NCBI RefSeq assembly: GCF_025643595.1
Contig: NZ_CP102826.1
Coordinates: forward strand, 1,736,001 to 1,800,000
DNA: 64,000 bases
Source of the DNA: Saccharopolyspora rosea
Lineage (GTDB): Bacteria; Actinomycetota; Actinomycetes; Mycobacteriales; Pseudonocardiaceae
Direction of reading: 5' to 3'
Position numbers and translations under genes: made by a program. Of the stretch, positions 47,346 through 55,713 are shown piece by piece. The first letter of the stretch is position 1; each line of letters starts with the position of its first letter. The notes under the pieces are model-generated. The model saw only the letters and a list, made by a program, of their open reading frames with translations. It had not been told where the DNA came from and did no database searches.

Positions 47346-47807
47346 ATGCCCATCAACCGGGACTTCATCGGGTACACCTTCGACTCCGACGGGCCCTACG
47401 AGGTCACCCGCGGCAAGATCCGCGAGTTCGCCGACGCGATCGGCGACCCCGAACCGGCCTACCGCGACGCGGCGGCGGCGCGGGAGCTGGGCCATCCCGA
47501 CGTCATCGCCCCGCCCACGTTCGCGATCGTGGCGTCCGGGGCGGCCTCGGCGAACAACCCGATCCTGCTGCCGGAGTTCGGGCTGAACTACCGGATGGTC
47601 GTGCACGGCGAGCAGACGTTCCGCCACCGCAGGCCGATCCGGGCCGGTGACGTGCTCAGCGCGTCCGGGCGCATCGCCGAGATCCGCGATGCCGGGAACA
47701 ACGAACTGGTGCGCATCGAGACCGACCTGCGCGACGCCGCGGGCGACCTCGTCTGCACCGCGGTCAACGTGATCGTCTCGCGGGGAACCGCGTCTGGAGG
47801 GCAGTGA
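47346..47807 (+). CDS. MaoC-like hydratase subunit (HadA-type)
   Basis: A 153-residue hot-dog protein from ATG 47346. The N-terminal GYTFDSDGPYEVTRGKIREFADAIGD and PPTFAIV are those of the FAS1 dehydratase/MaoC N-terminal family, the non-catalytic partner in HadA/HadB-type heterodimers. The catalytic Asp/His motif is absent, as expected. Four bases separate it from the HadB-type gene. Near steroid genes it may help hydrate an enoyl-CoA intermediate. Confidence 0.82.
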   Translation: MPINRDFIGYTFDSDGPYEVTRGKIREFADAIGDPEPAYRDAAAARELGHPDVIAPPTFAIVASGAASANNPILLPEFGLNYRMVVHGEQTFRHRRPIRAGDVLSASGRIAEIRDAGNNELVRIETDLRDAAGDLVCTAVNVIVSRGTASGGQ

Positions 47808-47810
47808 GCG

Positions 47811-48239
47811 ATGGCGGCGAACGTGCGCTACGACGACGTCGAGGCCGGGACCAGCATCGGTGCGCAGCGCTACCCGATCAGCCGGCTGTCGCTGGTGAAG
47901 TACTGCGGCGCGTCGGGCGACTTCAACGTGATCCACTGGAACGAGCGGATCGCCAAGCAGGCCGGGCTGCCGGACGTGATCGCCCACGGCATGCTCACCA
48001 TGGCCGAGGCGATCCGGCTGGTCACGGAGTGGGCGGGCGACCCGGCCGCGGTCGTCGAGTACGGCGTCCGCTTCGCCAAACCGGTCGTCGTCCCCGACGA
48101 CGACCGGGGCGTCGAGGTGGAGGTCGCCGGCACGGTGACCGAGAAGCTGGACGACAAGCGGGTGGCGATCGAGCTGACGGCCCACGTCGGCGACGTCGAG
48201 GTCCTGTCCGCCGCCAGCGCCGTGGTGCAGCTCAGCTGA
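47811..48239 (+). CDS. MaoC-like (R)-specific enoyl-CoA hydratase subunit (HadB-type)
   Basis: A 142-residue hot-dog protein with the complete hydratase-2 motif: Asp37 and His42 in GDFNVIHWNE, then GLPDVIAHGM. It is the catalytic partner of the preceding subunit. In mycobacteria HadAB dehydrate mycolate precursors. Here the neighbours are steroid catabolic genes, so acyl-CoA hydration in beta-oxidation is more likely. No KstR2 site was seen directly upstream; readthrough from fadA6 is possible. Confidence 0.85.
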   Translation: MAANVRYDDVEAGTSIGAQRYPISRLSLVKYCGASGDFNVIHWNERIAKQAGLPDVIAHGMLTMAEAIRLVTEWAGDPAAVVEYGVRFAKPVVVPDDDRGVEVEVAGTVTEKLDDKRVAIELTAHVGDVEVLSAASAVVQLS

Positions 48240-48380
48240 CGGACGCCCCGGGAAAACCGCGTTGGCGGGCGGCTTCGCTGCGCGACGAGCCGCCCGCTGC
48301 CGCCGCGTTGAGCGAGCTGGCGGCACCGCCGAGGGGGCTGCGCGCGACCTCGTCGCGGAGTTCCCGCCACATGGCGCTCA

Positions 48381-49487
48381 TCAGCCGAATTCCGCGTCGT
48401 CGAGCGGCAGGCGGGCCCGGTGCCGGCTCGGGCTGCCGAACAGGTGGTGCGCGGCGTGGGCGCGCTTGAGGTGCAGGTGCGCCTCGTGCTCCCAGGTGAT
48501 GCCGATGCCGCCGTGCAGCTGGACCCCCTCGGCGGCGACCTGCGAGTACGCCTCGCAGCAGTGCGATTTGGCCATCGCCGCCCAGGTCGGCGCGTTCGCG
48601 TCACCGGTGGCCACGGCCCAGCTCGCCGCGTACGACAGCGAACGCGCCGACTCGACCGCGACGTAGCAGTCGGCCAACCGGTGCTTGAGCGCCTGGAACG
48701 AACCGATCGGCCGGCCGAACTGGTGGCGCAGCTTGCAGTACTCGACGATCTGCCACAGCCAGCGCTCGGCGGCGCCGATCTGCTCGGCCGCGACCGCCGC
48801 CGCGGCGACGTCGCGCACCCGGCGCAGGACCTCGGGCGCCCCGCCGACGCGGCCGACCGGGATGGCCGGGGTCGCGTCCAGCCGGACCTCGCCGAGGCTT
48901 CGCGTCAGGTCCATCCCCACTGGCGCGCTGACGGCCGGTTCGGACGCCTCGAACAGCGTCGGCCCCTCGTCGGCGTCGGCGACGACGAGCACCACGTCGG
49001 CGTCGGCGGCGTCGAGGACGTACGCCTTGCGGCCGTCGAGCAGCCAGCGGTCGCCGTCCCGGCGGGCCTTGGTCGCCGACACGTCGACGCGCCAGGGGGA
49101 TTCCGGGTCGGCCCAGGCCAGGCAGGCGATCCGCTCGCCGGAGGCGATGCCGGGCAGCAGCCGCGCGCACGCGTCCTCGTCACCGGAGGCCAGCAGCGCC
49201 TCGGCCGCGAGGACCACGCTGCCCAGGAACGGGCCCGGCACCAGGAGCCTGCCCAGCTCCTCGACGACGATCAGCGTCTCCAGCAGGCTGAACCCGTGCC
49301 CGCCGCAGTGCTCGGGGATCGCCAGGCCGTGCGCGCCGACCTGCCCGGCCAGCTGCTCCCACACCGCCCGGTCCCACCCGGGGGCGGGCCGGTCGTGCGG
49401 CGGGATGTGCGGACCGCCGTGGCGGTCCAGCAACCTGCGCACCGTGCTGCGCAGTTCTTCCTGCTCCTCGCTGAAAGCAAAACGCAC
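48381..49487 (-). CDS. fadE33: Acyl-CoA dehydrogenase subunit, FadE33-like
   Basis: A 368-residue acyl-CoA dehydrogenase-like protein from GTG 49487 (AGGAGG six bases upstream). The N-terminal FSEEQEELRSTVRRLLDRHG and the C-terminal QLHGGIGITWEHEAHLHL blocks are typical. It is a paralogue of the neighbouring fadE32 and, like it, lacks the IYxGxNEIQRN segment of FadE30/31. Mycobacterial FadE31 forms hetero-tetramers with FadE32 or FadE33. It is separated from fadE32 by a 291-bp gap filled by repeat copy C. Confidence 0.82.
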   Translation of the reverse strand: MRFAFSEEQEELRSTVRRLLDRHGGPHIPPHDRPAPGWDRAVWEQLAGQVGAHGLAIPEHCGGHGFSLLETLIVVEELGRLLVPGPFLGSVVLAAEALLASGDEDACARLLPGIASGERIACLAWADPESPWRVDVSATKARRDGDRWLLDGRKAYVLDAADADVVLVVADADEGPTLFEASEPAVSAPVGMDLTRSLGEVRLDATPAIPVGRVGGAPEVLRRVRDVAAAAVAAEQIGAAERWLWQIVEYCKLRHQFGRPIGSFQALKHRLADCYVAVESARSLSYAASWAVATGDANAPTWAAMAKSHCCEAYSQVAAEGVQLHGGIGITWEHEAHLHLKRAHAAHHLFGSPSRHRARLPLDDAEFG

Positions 49488-49518
49488 CAACGCCTCCTGG
49501 GACACATGTCTACTCGTT

Positions 49519-49744
49519 TTGCGTGGCGGTGCCGGTAGCGGAACCTCAGCGGCCCGCCCGTCACCCGACCACCGCCCCCCAACGAGGCGCTGACGCGCCA
49601 CAGCCACACCGGCTCCGGGAGCCCCTCCTGATGTATGCCCAATACACGGCGTCGGGGCTGTCCTCGCGAGCCGACCGCTGAGAACCCGCGGCGGTGCAAG
49701 TTGCTTGCGTACTCACCGAAAGAGAAAGCGGCTCACGCCGCTTG
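49519..49744 (+). repeat. Dispersed structured repeat, copy C, between fadE33 and fadE32
   Basis: A 226-bp copy. The inner stem is mismatched (AGCCCCTCC at 49620-49628 against GTCGGGGCT at 49651-49659), intermediate between copies A and D. The central segment contains GGCGC-TGAC-GCGCC, another small hairpin, and CCCGTCACCCGACCACC shared with the tandem repeat at 30568. The terminal hairpin is AAGCGGC-TCAC-GCCGCTT. It lies opposite to the direction of transcription of the fadE genes. Confidence 0.9.
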
Positions 49745-49778
49745 CCACGACCCTTCAGACCCTGATTCGAAAACAGGC

Positions 49779-50795
49779 TCACGCGCCGCCCACCGGGGTG
49801 TCCGGGTCGTCGCGCAGGGACTCGGCGACGCGGTGGCGGTGGCGGGTCGGGGTGCCCCAGGCCGTGCGCAGTGCGGTGGCCTTGGTCAGCCACAGGTGGA
49901 GGTCGTGCTCGACCGTGTAGCCGATCGCGCCGTGCACCTGCAGGGCGGTGCGGGCCGCGGTGTGGGCGGCCTCGGTCGCGGCGAGCTTGGCCGCCGAGGC
50001 GTCCCGGGACCGGCAGGCCGCACCGGAGTCCGCGGACAGGCACGCGCCCCACACCAGCGGCCGTGCGAACTCCAGCCGCAGCAGCGCGTCGGCGAGGTGG
50101 TGCTTGACGGCCTGGAACTCGCCGATCGGCCGCCCGAACTGGTGCCGCTCGGTGACGTACCGCGTCGAGACGTCCAGCATCCGCCGCCCGAGCCCGAGGG
50201 CGTAGGCGGCGCAGGCGAGCACGGCCCGGTCGAAGGCCGCCCCGACCGCCGCCGGGGCGCACGGCACCTCGTGCAGCCCGCTCGGGTGGACCGCGAACAA
50301 CCGGCGCGCCGGGTCCACCGACTCCTGCCGGGACAGGCCCGGCCGGTCCAGCCGCCGCGCGCCGAACCGCCCGCAGTGGAACACCGCGTCGGCCTGGTCG
50401 GCGTCCAGCGCGTACGGGACGTCGTCGGCGACGATCGCGGTGCCCAGCGACTTCCCGGCGGCCACCCTGGACAACCAGGACTCCTCGGCGGGCGAGCCCG
50501 CGAGCAGCGTCGGCAGGAAGGCCAGGGACTCCACCAGCGGGCCGGGCAGCGCGTGGTAGCCGAGCACCTCCGCGCACACGGCCAGCTCCACCGGTCCGAG
50601 GCCCAGCCCGCCGGAACCCTCCGGCACGCACAGCCCCGTGACGCCGAGCTCGGCGAGCCCGCGCCACACGTCCCACCACCCGTCGACCTCGCCGCGCGCC
50701 CACTGGCGCGCGATGCGCCCGGTGTCGGACGCGTCGAGCAGGTCGCCCAGGGTGGCGGCCATGGCCCGCTGGTCGTCGTCGAGCGCGAACCTCAT
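49779..50795 (-). CDS. fadE32: Acyl-CoA dehydrogenase subunit, FadE32-like
   Basis: A 338-residue acyl-CoA dehydrogenase-like protein from ATG 50795, overlapping the fadE31 stop. Visible blocks are GLGLGPVELAVCAEVLGYHALPGP, RHQFGRPIGEFQAVKHHLAD and QVHGAIGYTVEHDLHLW. The short length and the missing FadE30-type terminal motif fit a beta-type subunit that needs FadE31. The expected role is dehydrogenation of a C/D-ring-derived acyl-CoA. Confidence 0.83.
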   Translation of the reverse strand: MRFALDDDQRAMAATLGDLLDASDTGRIARQWARGEVDGWWDVWRGLAELGVTGLCVPEGSGGLGLGPVELAVCAEVLGYHALPGPLVESLAFLPTLLAGSPAEESWLSRVAAGKSLGTAIVADDVPYALDADQADAVFHCGRFGARRLDRPGLSRQESVDPARRLFAVHPSGLHEVPCAPAAVGAAFDRAVLACAAYALGLGRRMLDVSTRYVTERHQFGRPIGEFQAVKHHLADALLRLEFARPLVWGACLSADSGAACRSRDASAAKLAATEAAHTAARTALQVHGAIGYTVEHDLHLWLTKATALRTAWGTPTRHRHRVAESLRDDPDTPVGGA

Positions 50796-51943
50796 CGCGA
50801 CCCCCTCGGCAGTCCGAGAACGCGTTCCGCCACCACGTTGCGCTGGATCTCGTTGGTACCCGCGTAGATCGGCCCGGCCAGCGAGAACAGGTAACCGTCC
50901 AGCCACGCCCCGCCCCGGGGCGCCTCGGTGGCCCCGGGCGTCAGCTCGGCGCGCGGCCCCAGCAGCTCCAGCGCGGTCTCGTGCATCGCGATGTCCAGTT
51001 CCGACCAGAACAGCTTGTTCAGGCTGGCTTCGGCGCCGACCGAGCCGCCCTCGGCGATCGTCGTGACCGTCCCGAACGTCGCCAGCCGGTACGCCTGCGC
51101 GCCGATCCAGGCGTCGACGACGCGGTCCCGCGCGGCCTGCTCGCCCTGCCATTCGGCGACCAGCCGCCGCACGGTGGCCAGGAACCGGCCGGGACTGCGC
51201 AGCGTGAGGCCGCGTTCGTTGCCGGCTGTGCTCATCGCCACCCGCCAGCCGTTGCCGGGCTCGCCGATCACGTCCTCGTCCGGCACGAAGACCTCGTCGA
51301 GGAACAGCTCGGCGAACGCGGGTTTCCCGTCGATGCGGCCGATCGGCCGCACCGTCACGCCCTCGGCGTCCAGCGGGAACATGAAGTAGGTCAGGCCGCG
51401 GTGGCGCTGTTGCGACGGGTCGCTGCGGAACAGGCCGAAGGCGCGGTCCGCGAACGCCGCCCGGGAACTCCACGTCTTCTGCCCGGACAGCAGCCACCCG
51501 CCGTCGACCCGGCTGGCGCGGCTGCGCAGCGACGCCAGGTCGCTGCCCGCCTCCGGCTCGGACCACGCCTGCGCCCAGATCTGCTCGCCGGAAGCCACCC
51601 GCGGCAGGACCCGGCGGCACTGCTCGGCGGTGCCGTGCTCGAACAGCGTCGGCGCGAGCAGGAAGATGCCGTTCTGGCTGACCCGGCCGGGTGCCCCGGC
51701 CGCGTAGTACTCCTCCTCGAACAGCACCCACTGCAACAGCGAGGCCGCGCGGCCGCCGTACTCCTCGGGCCACGAGACCACGGACAGCCGGGCCTCGGAA
51801 AGCCGCCGCTCCCACTCGCGGTGCGCGGCGAAGCCCTCCTCGGTCTCCAGGGAGGGCAGCGGTTCGCGGGGGACGTTGGCGCGCAGCCAGGCGCGCACCT
51901 CGTCGCGGAACGCCACGTCCTGGTCGGACAACGTCAGATCCAC
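50792..51943 (-). CDS. fadE31: Acyl-CoA dehydrogenase, FadE31-like
   Basis: A 383-residue FAD-dependent acyl-CoA dehydrogenase. WSEPEAGSDLASL and GQKTWSSRAAFAD are the FAD/substrate blocks; the C-terminus is GPIYAGTNEIQRN. The sequence follows mycobacterial FadE31 closely. It is translationally coupled to fadE32 and follows the enoyl-CoA hydratase by 3 bp, so one operon runs leftward from the KstR2 site at 52849. Confidence 0.87.
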   Translation of the reverse strand: MDLTLSDQDVAFRDEVRAWLRANVPREPLPSLETEEGFAAHREWERRLSEARLSVVSWPEEYGGRAASLLQWVLFEEEYYAAGAPGRVSQNGIFLLAPTLFEHGTAEQCRRVLPRVASGEQIWAQAWSEPEAGSDLASLRSRASRVDGGWLLSGQKTWSSRAAFADRAFGLFRSDPSQQRHRGLTYFMFPLDAEGVTVRPIGRIDGKPAFAELFLDEVFVPDEDVIGEPGNGWRVAMSTAGNERGLTLRSPGRFLATVRRLVAEWQGEQAARDRVVDAWIGAQAYRLATFGTVTTIAEGGSVGAEASLNKLFWSELDIAMHETALELLGPRAELTPGATEAPRGGAWLDGYLFSLAGPIYAGTNEIQRNVVAERVLGLPRGSR

Positions 51944-51946
51944 GGC

Positions 51947-52795
51947 TCACTCCTTCGCGGCGTCGCGCATGCTGCGGGCGTCCATGCCGCTCAGCGAGTC
52001 GGACCCGACCTCCGCGTTGTGCGCGTGGGCGAAGTGGTGCAGGCCGAACGCCGAGTCCATGCCGCTGTGCAGTCCCATCAGGTCCTCGGCCTGGTTGACC
52101 GCCTTCTTCGCCAGCGACAGGCCGAACATCGGCATCGCGGCGACGTCCTCGGCCAGCCGCGCGGTGGCCTCGGCCAGCTCCTCGCGCGGCACGACCCGGT
52201 TGACCATGCCGACCTCGCGGGCCCGCGCGGCGCTCATCCGCTGCCCGGTGAACAGGAACTCCTTGGCCACGCGCGGGCCGAGCACCCACGGGTGCGCGAA
52301 GTACTCGACGCCGGGGATGCCCATCCGCACCACGGGGTCGGCGAAGAACGCGTCCTCGCTGGCCACGATCAGGTCGCACACCCACGCCAGCATCAGCCCG
52401 CCTGCCACGCAGGCGCCCTGCACCGAGGCGATCGCCGGTTTCGGCATCTCCCGCCAGCGGCGGCACATGCCCAGGTAGACCTCCTGCTCGCGGGCGAACC
52501 GGGATTCGCCGCCGGAGTGCCGGGTGTGGTCCCACCACAGCCCCGCGCGGCGGTCGAAGGGCACGTCGGCATCGCGGCCGGGGGAGCCGATGTCGTGCCC
52601 GGCCGAGAAGTGCTCGCCCTCGCCCGCCAGCACGATCACCCGGACCTCGTCGTCCGCGCAGGCCCGGTAGAACGCGTCGTCCAGCGCGTAGGTCATCGCG
52701 GAGTTCTGGGCGTTGCGGTACTCGGGGCGGTTCATCGTCACCACGGCGACCCGCCCGCGCCGCTCGTAGTGGACGACCGGTTCCTCTGCTGCCAT
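51947..52795 (-). CDS. Enoyl-CoA hydratase/isomerase family protein
   Basis: A 282-residue crotonase-fold enzyme from ATG 52795. HFSAGHDI and CVAGGLMLAWVCDLIVA form the CoA/oxyanion pocket. It is the first gene of the leftward echA-fadE31-fadE32 operon and divergent from fadE30. It probably acts in beta-oxidation of the opened ring intermediates; the precise step is not assigned. The catalytic glutamates of classical hydratases are not obvious, so isomerase or hydrolase chemistry is possible. Confidence 0.83.
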   Translation of the reverse strand: MAAEEPVVHYERRGRVAVVTMNRPEYRNAQNSAMTYALDDAFYRACADDEVRVIVLAGEGEHFSAGHDIGSPGRDADVPFDRRAGLWWDHTRHSGGESRFAREQEVYLGMCRRWREMPKPAIASVQGACVAGGLMLAWVCDLIVASEDAFFADPVVRMGIPGVEYFAHPWVLGPRVAKEFLFTGQRMSAARAREVGMVNRVVPREELAEATARLAEDVAAMPMFGLSLAKKAVNQAEDLMGLHSGMDSAFGLHHFAHAHNAEVGSDSLSGMDARSMRDAAKE

Positions 52796-52848
52796 CGGCG
52801 CGCTCCTCGCTGGCGATTTCGCGGTCGGAGTCGAAGATAGCCGAAACA

Positions 52849-52862
52849 AGCAAGTGCTTGGT
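52849..52862. promoter_or_regulatory. KstR2 operator, echA/fadE30
   Basis: AGCAAGTGCTTGGT matches the known KstR2 consensus AnCAAGnnCTTGnT at every fixed position. It lies 54 bp upstream of the leftward hydratase gene and 40 bp upstream of the fadE30 GTG. Confidence 0.8.
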
Positions 52863-52901
52863 AGAGTCCGGATCCGTTGGCCACGGCAGCGGGAGGCACC
52901 G

Positions 52902-54062
52902 GTGGACCTCACCGACAACGAGGAGGAGGCGGCGTTCCGCCGCGACGTCCGGGAGTGGCTCGGCGACCACCTGACCGGCGAGTTCGCCGAGGCGCGCGGG
53001 CTGGGCGGGCCGGGCAGCGAGCACGAGGGGTTCGACGTCCGGCTGGCGTGGGACCGGCTGCTCGCCGAGCACGGCTGGACCTGCCTGGGCTGGCCGCGCG
53101 AGTTCGGCGGCCGGGACGCGACCGTGCAGCAGCAGCTGATCTTCCACGAGGAGTACGCCCGGGCGAACGCGCCGGTGCGGGTCGGTCACGTCGGCGAGGA
53201 GCTGCTCGGCCCCACGCTCATCGCGTTCGGCACCCCCGAGCAGCAGCGGCGCTTCCTGCCGGAGATCGCGGCGGCTCGCGAGCTGTGGTGCCAGGGCTAC
53301 TCCGAACCCGGCGCGGGTTCGGACCTCGCCGGGGTGGCCACCACGGCCCGGCAGGACGACAGCGGCGACTGGGTGATCAACGGGCAGAAGGTGTGGACCT
53401 CGCTGGCGCACGTCGCGGACTGGTGCTTCGCCGTGGTCCGCACCGGCGGAGGCGAGCGGCACAAGGGACTTTCGTACCTGTTGGTGCCGATGGACCAGCC
53501 CGGCGTGCAGGTGCGGCCGATCGTCCAGCTCACCGGGACCTCGGAGTTCAACGAGGTGTTCTTCGACGGCGCCCGCACCGCCGCGGCGAACGTGGTCGGC
53601 GAGGTCGGCGACGGCTGGCGCGTCGCGATGGGCACCCTCGGTTTCGAACGGGGCGTCGGCACCGTCGACCAGCAGGTGGTGTTCCGCCGCGAACTCGCGG
53701 GGATCGTCGAACTCGCCCGCGCCACCGGCGCGCTGGACGACCCGCTGCTGCGCGACCGCATCGCGCAGGCCCGCACCGGGCTGGAGGCGCTGCGGTGCAC
53801 CGTGCTGCGGGCGCTGTCCGGGCCCGCCACCGGACCGCAGGCGTCGGTGCTGAAACTGCTGTGGTCCACCTTCCACCGCGGGCTCGGTGAGCTGGCCGCC
53901 GAGGTCGCCGGAGCGGGCGGGCTGCTGGCCCGCGGCGCTCCCTACGACCTGGACTCCTGGCAGCGGCTGTTCCTGTTCACCCGCGCCGACACGATCTACG
54001 GCGGCTCCAACGAGATCCAGCGCAACATCATCGCCGAACGAGTGCTCGGCCTGCCCAAGTAG
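52902..54062 (+). CDS. fadE30: Acyl-CoA dehydrogenase FadE30
   Basis: A 386-residue FAD enzyme from GTG 52902. CQGYSEPGAGSDLAGVAT, INGQKVWTSLAH and the C-terminal TIYGGSNEIQRNIIAERV match mycobacterial FadE30, which dehydrogenates HIC-CoA-type esters of the steroid C/D rings. It is followed 10 bp later by ipdF, as in mycobacteria where the two are neighbours. KstR2 control is expected. Confidence 0.88.
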   Translation: MDLTDNEEEAAFRRDVREWLGDHLTGEFAEARGLGGPGSEHEGFDVRLAWDRLLAEHGWTCLGWPREFGGRDATVQQQLIFHEEYARANAPVRVGHVGEELLGPTLIAFGTPEQQRRFLPEIAAARELWCQGYSEPGAGSDLAGVATTARQDDSGDWVINGQKVWTSLAHVADWCFAVVRTGGGERHKGLSYLLVPMDQPGVQVRPIVQLTGTSEFNEVFFDGARTAAANVVGEVGDGWRVAMGTLGFERGVGTVDQQVVFRRELAGIVELARATGALDDPLLRDRIAQARTGLEALRCTVLRALSGPATGPQASVLKLLWSTFHRGLGELAAEVAGAGGLLARGAPYDLDSWQRLFLFTRADTIYGGSNEIQRNIIAERVLGLPK

Positions 54063-54072
54063 AGGAGCGACC

Positions 54073-54846
54073 ATGACCGAAGCCCCGCCCGCGCACGGCC
54101 TGCTCCGGGGCCGGACCGCGGTGGTCACCGCCGCCGCGGGCACCGGGATCGGCTCGGCCACCGCCCGGCGCATGATCGAGGAGGGCGCCGCCGTGCTGAT
54201 CTCCGACCGGCACGAGCGCCGGTTGGCGGAGGCCCGCGACGAGCTCGCCGAGATCCCCGGCGCCCGGGTCGTCGCGGTGCCCTGCGACGTCACCGACGAG
54301 CAGCAGGTGGAGCGCTTGTTCGAGGCGGCGACCACCGAGTTCGGCCGCCTGGACGTCCTGGTGAACAACGCCGGGCTGGGCGGTACCGCGTCGATCCTGG
54401 ACATGACCGACGAGCAGTGGAGCCGGGTCCTCGACGTCACGCTCAACGGCACGTTCCGCTGCACCCGCGCCGCCGTCCGGTTGTTCCGCGAGCAGGGCGG
54501 CGGGGGAGTGGTGGTCAACAACGCCTCGGTCGTCGGCTGGCGCGCCCAGGCCGGGCAGGCGCACTACGCCGCCGCCAAGGCCGGGGTCATGGCGCTGACC
54601 AGGTGCGCGGCGATCGACGCGGCGCACCTGGGCGTGCGCATCAACGCGGTTGCGCCCAGTCTGGTGATGCACCCGCACCTCGCGAAGGTGACCGACGAGC
54701 AGACCCTGGCCGAGTTGACCGCGCGGGAGGCGTTCGGGCGTTCCGCGCAACCGTGGGAGGTGGCCAACGTGATCGTGTTCCTGGCCAGCGACTACTCCAC
54801 GTATCTGACCGGTGAGGTCGTCTCCGTCAGCAACCAGCACCCGTAG
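54073..54846 (+). CDS. ipdF: SDR-family IpdF, 5-hydroxy-HIC-CoA reductase/dehydrogenase
   Basis: A 257-residue SDR. The cofactor motif is TAAAGTGIGSATARR (about 22-36), NNAGLGG near 102, the catalytic pair is in HYAAAKAGVMALTRC near 165, and the end SVSNQHP is that of mycobacterial Rv3559c/IpdF. IpdF interconverts the 5-oxo and 5-hydroxy forms of the HIP-derived CoA ester. It is in an operon with fadE30. Confidence 0.86.
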   Translation: MTEAPPAHGLLRGRTAVVTAAAGTGIGSATARRMIEEGAAVLISDRHERRLAEARDELAEIPGARVVAVPCDVTDEQQVERLFEAATTEFGRLDVLVNNAGLGGTASILDMTDEQWSRVLDVTLNGTFRCTRAAVRLFREQGGGGVVVNNASVVGWRAQAGQAHYAAAKAGVMALTRCAAIDAAHLGVRINAVAPSLVMHPHLAKVTDEQTLAELTAREAFGRSAQPWEVANVIVFLASDYSTYLTGEVVSVSNQHP

Positions 54847-54953
54847 CCGTGCGGTCCGCGCCGCAGTCGCACCCGCCGCCCGACCAGCACCCCCGCCAGG
54901 CGCTCCGCGCCGCAGTTGCAAGTGCCCCGGAACCGGTTTGAGAGGATGACGTC

Positions 54954-55583
54954 GTGGTAGCTACCAAGCGCTTGTCCACGCGCGGCCGGGCGGGCCGGGA
55001 GTCCGGCGGCTCCGAGCGGCGCGCCGAACTGCTGGCGATCGCCGCCGAGCTGTTCGCCACCCGCGGCTTCCTGGCGACGACCGTGCGCGAGATCGCCGAC
55101 GAGGCGGGGATCCTCTCCGGCAGCCTGTACCACCACTTCGACTCCAAGGAGTCGATGGCCGAGGAGATCCTGCGCGGCTTCCTGGAGGAGCAGAAGCAGG
55201 CGTACGAACAGGTGTTGCGGGAGAACGACGATCCGCGCGAGGCGATCGCCGAGCTGATCCGGGTCTCGTTCCGGGCGATGCAGCGCGACCGCGCGGCGAT
55301 CGCGATCTTCCAGAACGAGTCGCAGTACCTGTCCCAGTTCGACCGGTTCGCGTTCCTGCGGCAGTCCGCCCACGACTTCGAGCGGCTGTGGACGCGGGTC
55401 CTGCAGGACGGCCAGCGGCGCGGCGTGTTCCGCACCGACCTCAACGTCAGGCTGGCCTACCGCTTCATCCGCGACATGGTCTGGACGACCGTGCACTGGT
55501 ACAACCCGCGCGGCAAGCTGACCGCCAACGTGATCGCCGAGCAGTACATCCAGATCCTCTGCGAGGGCATCGTCGCGCAGTGA
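54954..55583 (+). CDS. kstR2: TetR-family repressor KstR2
   Basis: A 209-residue TetR regulator from GTG 54954, nine bases after GAGAGG. The helix-turn-helix is at about 25-70 (TTVREIADEAGILSGSLYHHF), identical in key positions to mycobacterial KstR2. The C-terminus ends in the VYRFIRD-like AYRFIRDMVWTTVHWY block. KstR2 represses the HIP-catabolic regulon and is released by HIP-CoA. Its own operator lies inside the first codons of the gene. A partial dispersed repeat follows the stop. Confidence 0.9.
   Translation: MVATKRLSTRGRAGRESGGSERRAELLAIAAELFATRGFLATTVREIADEAGILSGSLYHHFDSKESMAEEILRGFLEEQKQAYEQVLRENDDPREAIAELIRVSFRAMQRDRAAIAIFQNESQYLSQFDRFAFLRQSAHDFERLWTRVLQDGQRRGVFRTDLNVRLAYRFIRDMVWTTVHWYNPRGKLTANVIAEQYIQILCEGIVAQ
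54963..54976. promoter_or_regulatory. KstR2 operator overlapping the kstR2 start
   Basis: ACCAAGCGCTTGTC matches AnCAAGnnCTTGnT except for the last base. It begins 9 bases after the GTG, so it lies inside codons 4-8. Autorepression by a road-block or by a leaderless promoter arrangement is implied. Confidence 0.72.
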
Positions 55584-55608
55584 CGACTGATTTCTTCCGT
55601 GTTCTTCT

Positions 55609-55712
55609 TGGGTGGCGGTGCAGGTAGCGAGACCACTCACCGAGAAGAGAAAGCGGCTGGCGCCGCTTGCCACGCCTGTTCCGGGAGCAGGTTCAAAGGC
55701 AGGTACTCAGCG
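55609..55712 (+). repeat. Dispersed structured repeat, partial copy F
   Basis: Holds a short head (GGTGGCGGTGCAGGTAGCG), GAGACCACTCACCGA, the terminal hairpin AAGCGGC-TGGC-GCCGCTT and the tail TTCCGGGAGCAGGTTC, without the central hairpins. It fills the gap between kstR2 and the convergent ipdC. Confidence 0.75.
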
Positions 55713-55713
55713 C

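Noticed and set aside
47346-48239. Mycolic acid FAS-II dehydratase genes
   Set aside because: Neighbours are steroid catabolic genes, and nothing else in the window suggests mycolate synthesis, so only the family is named.
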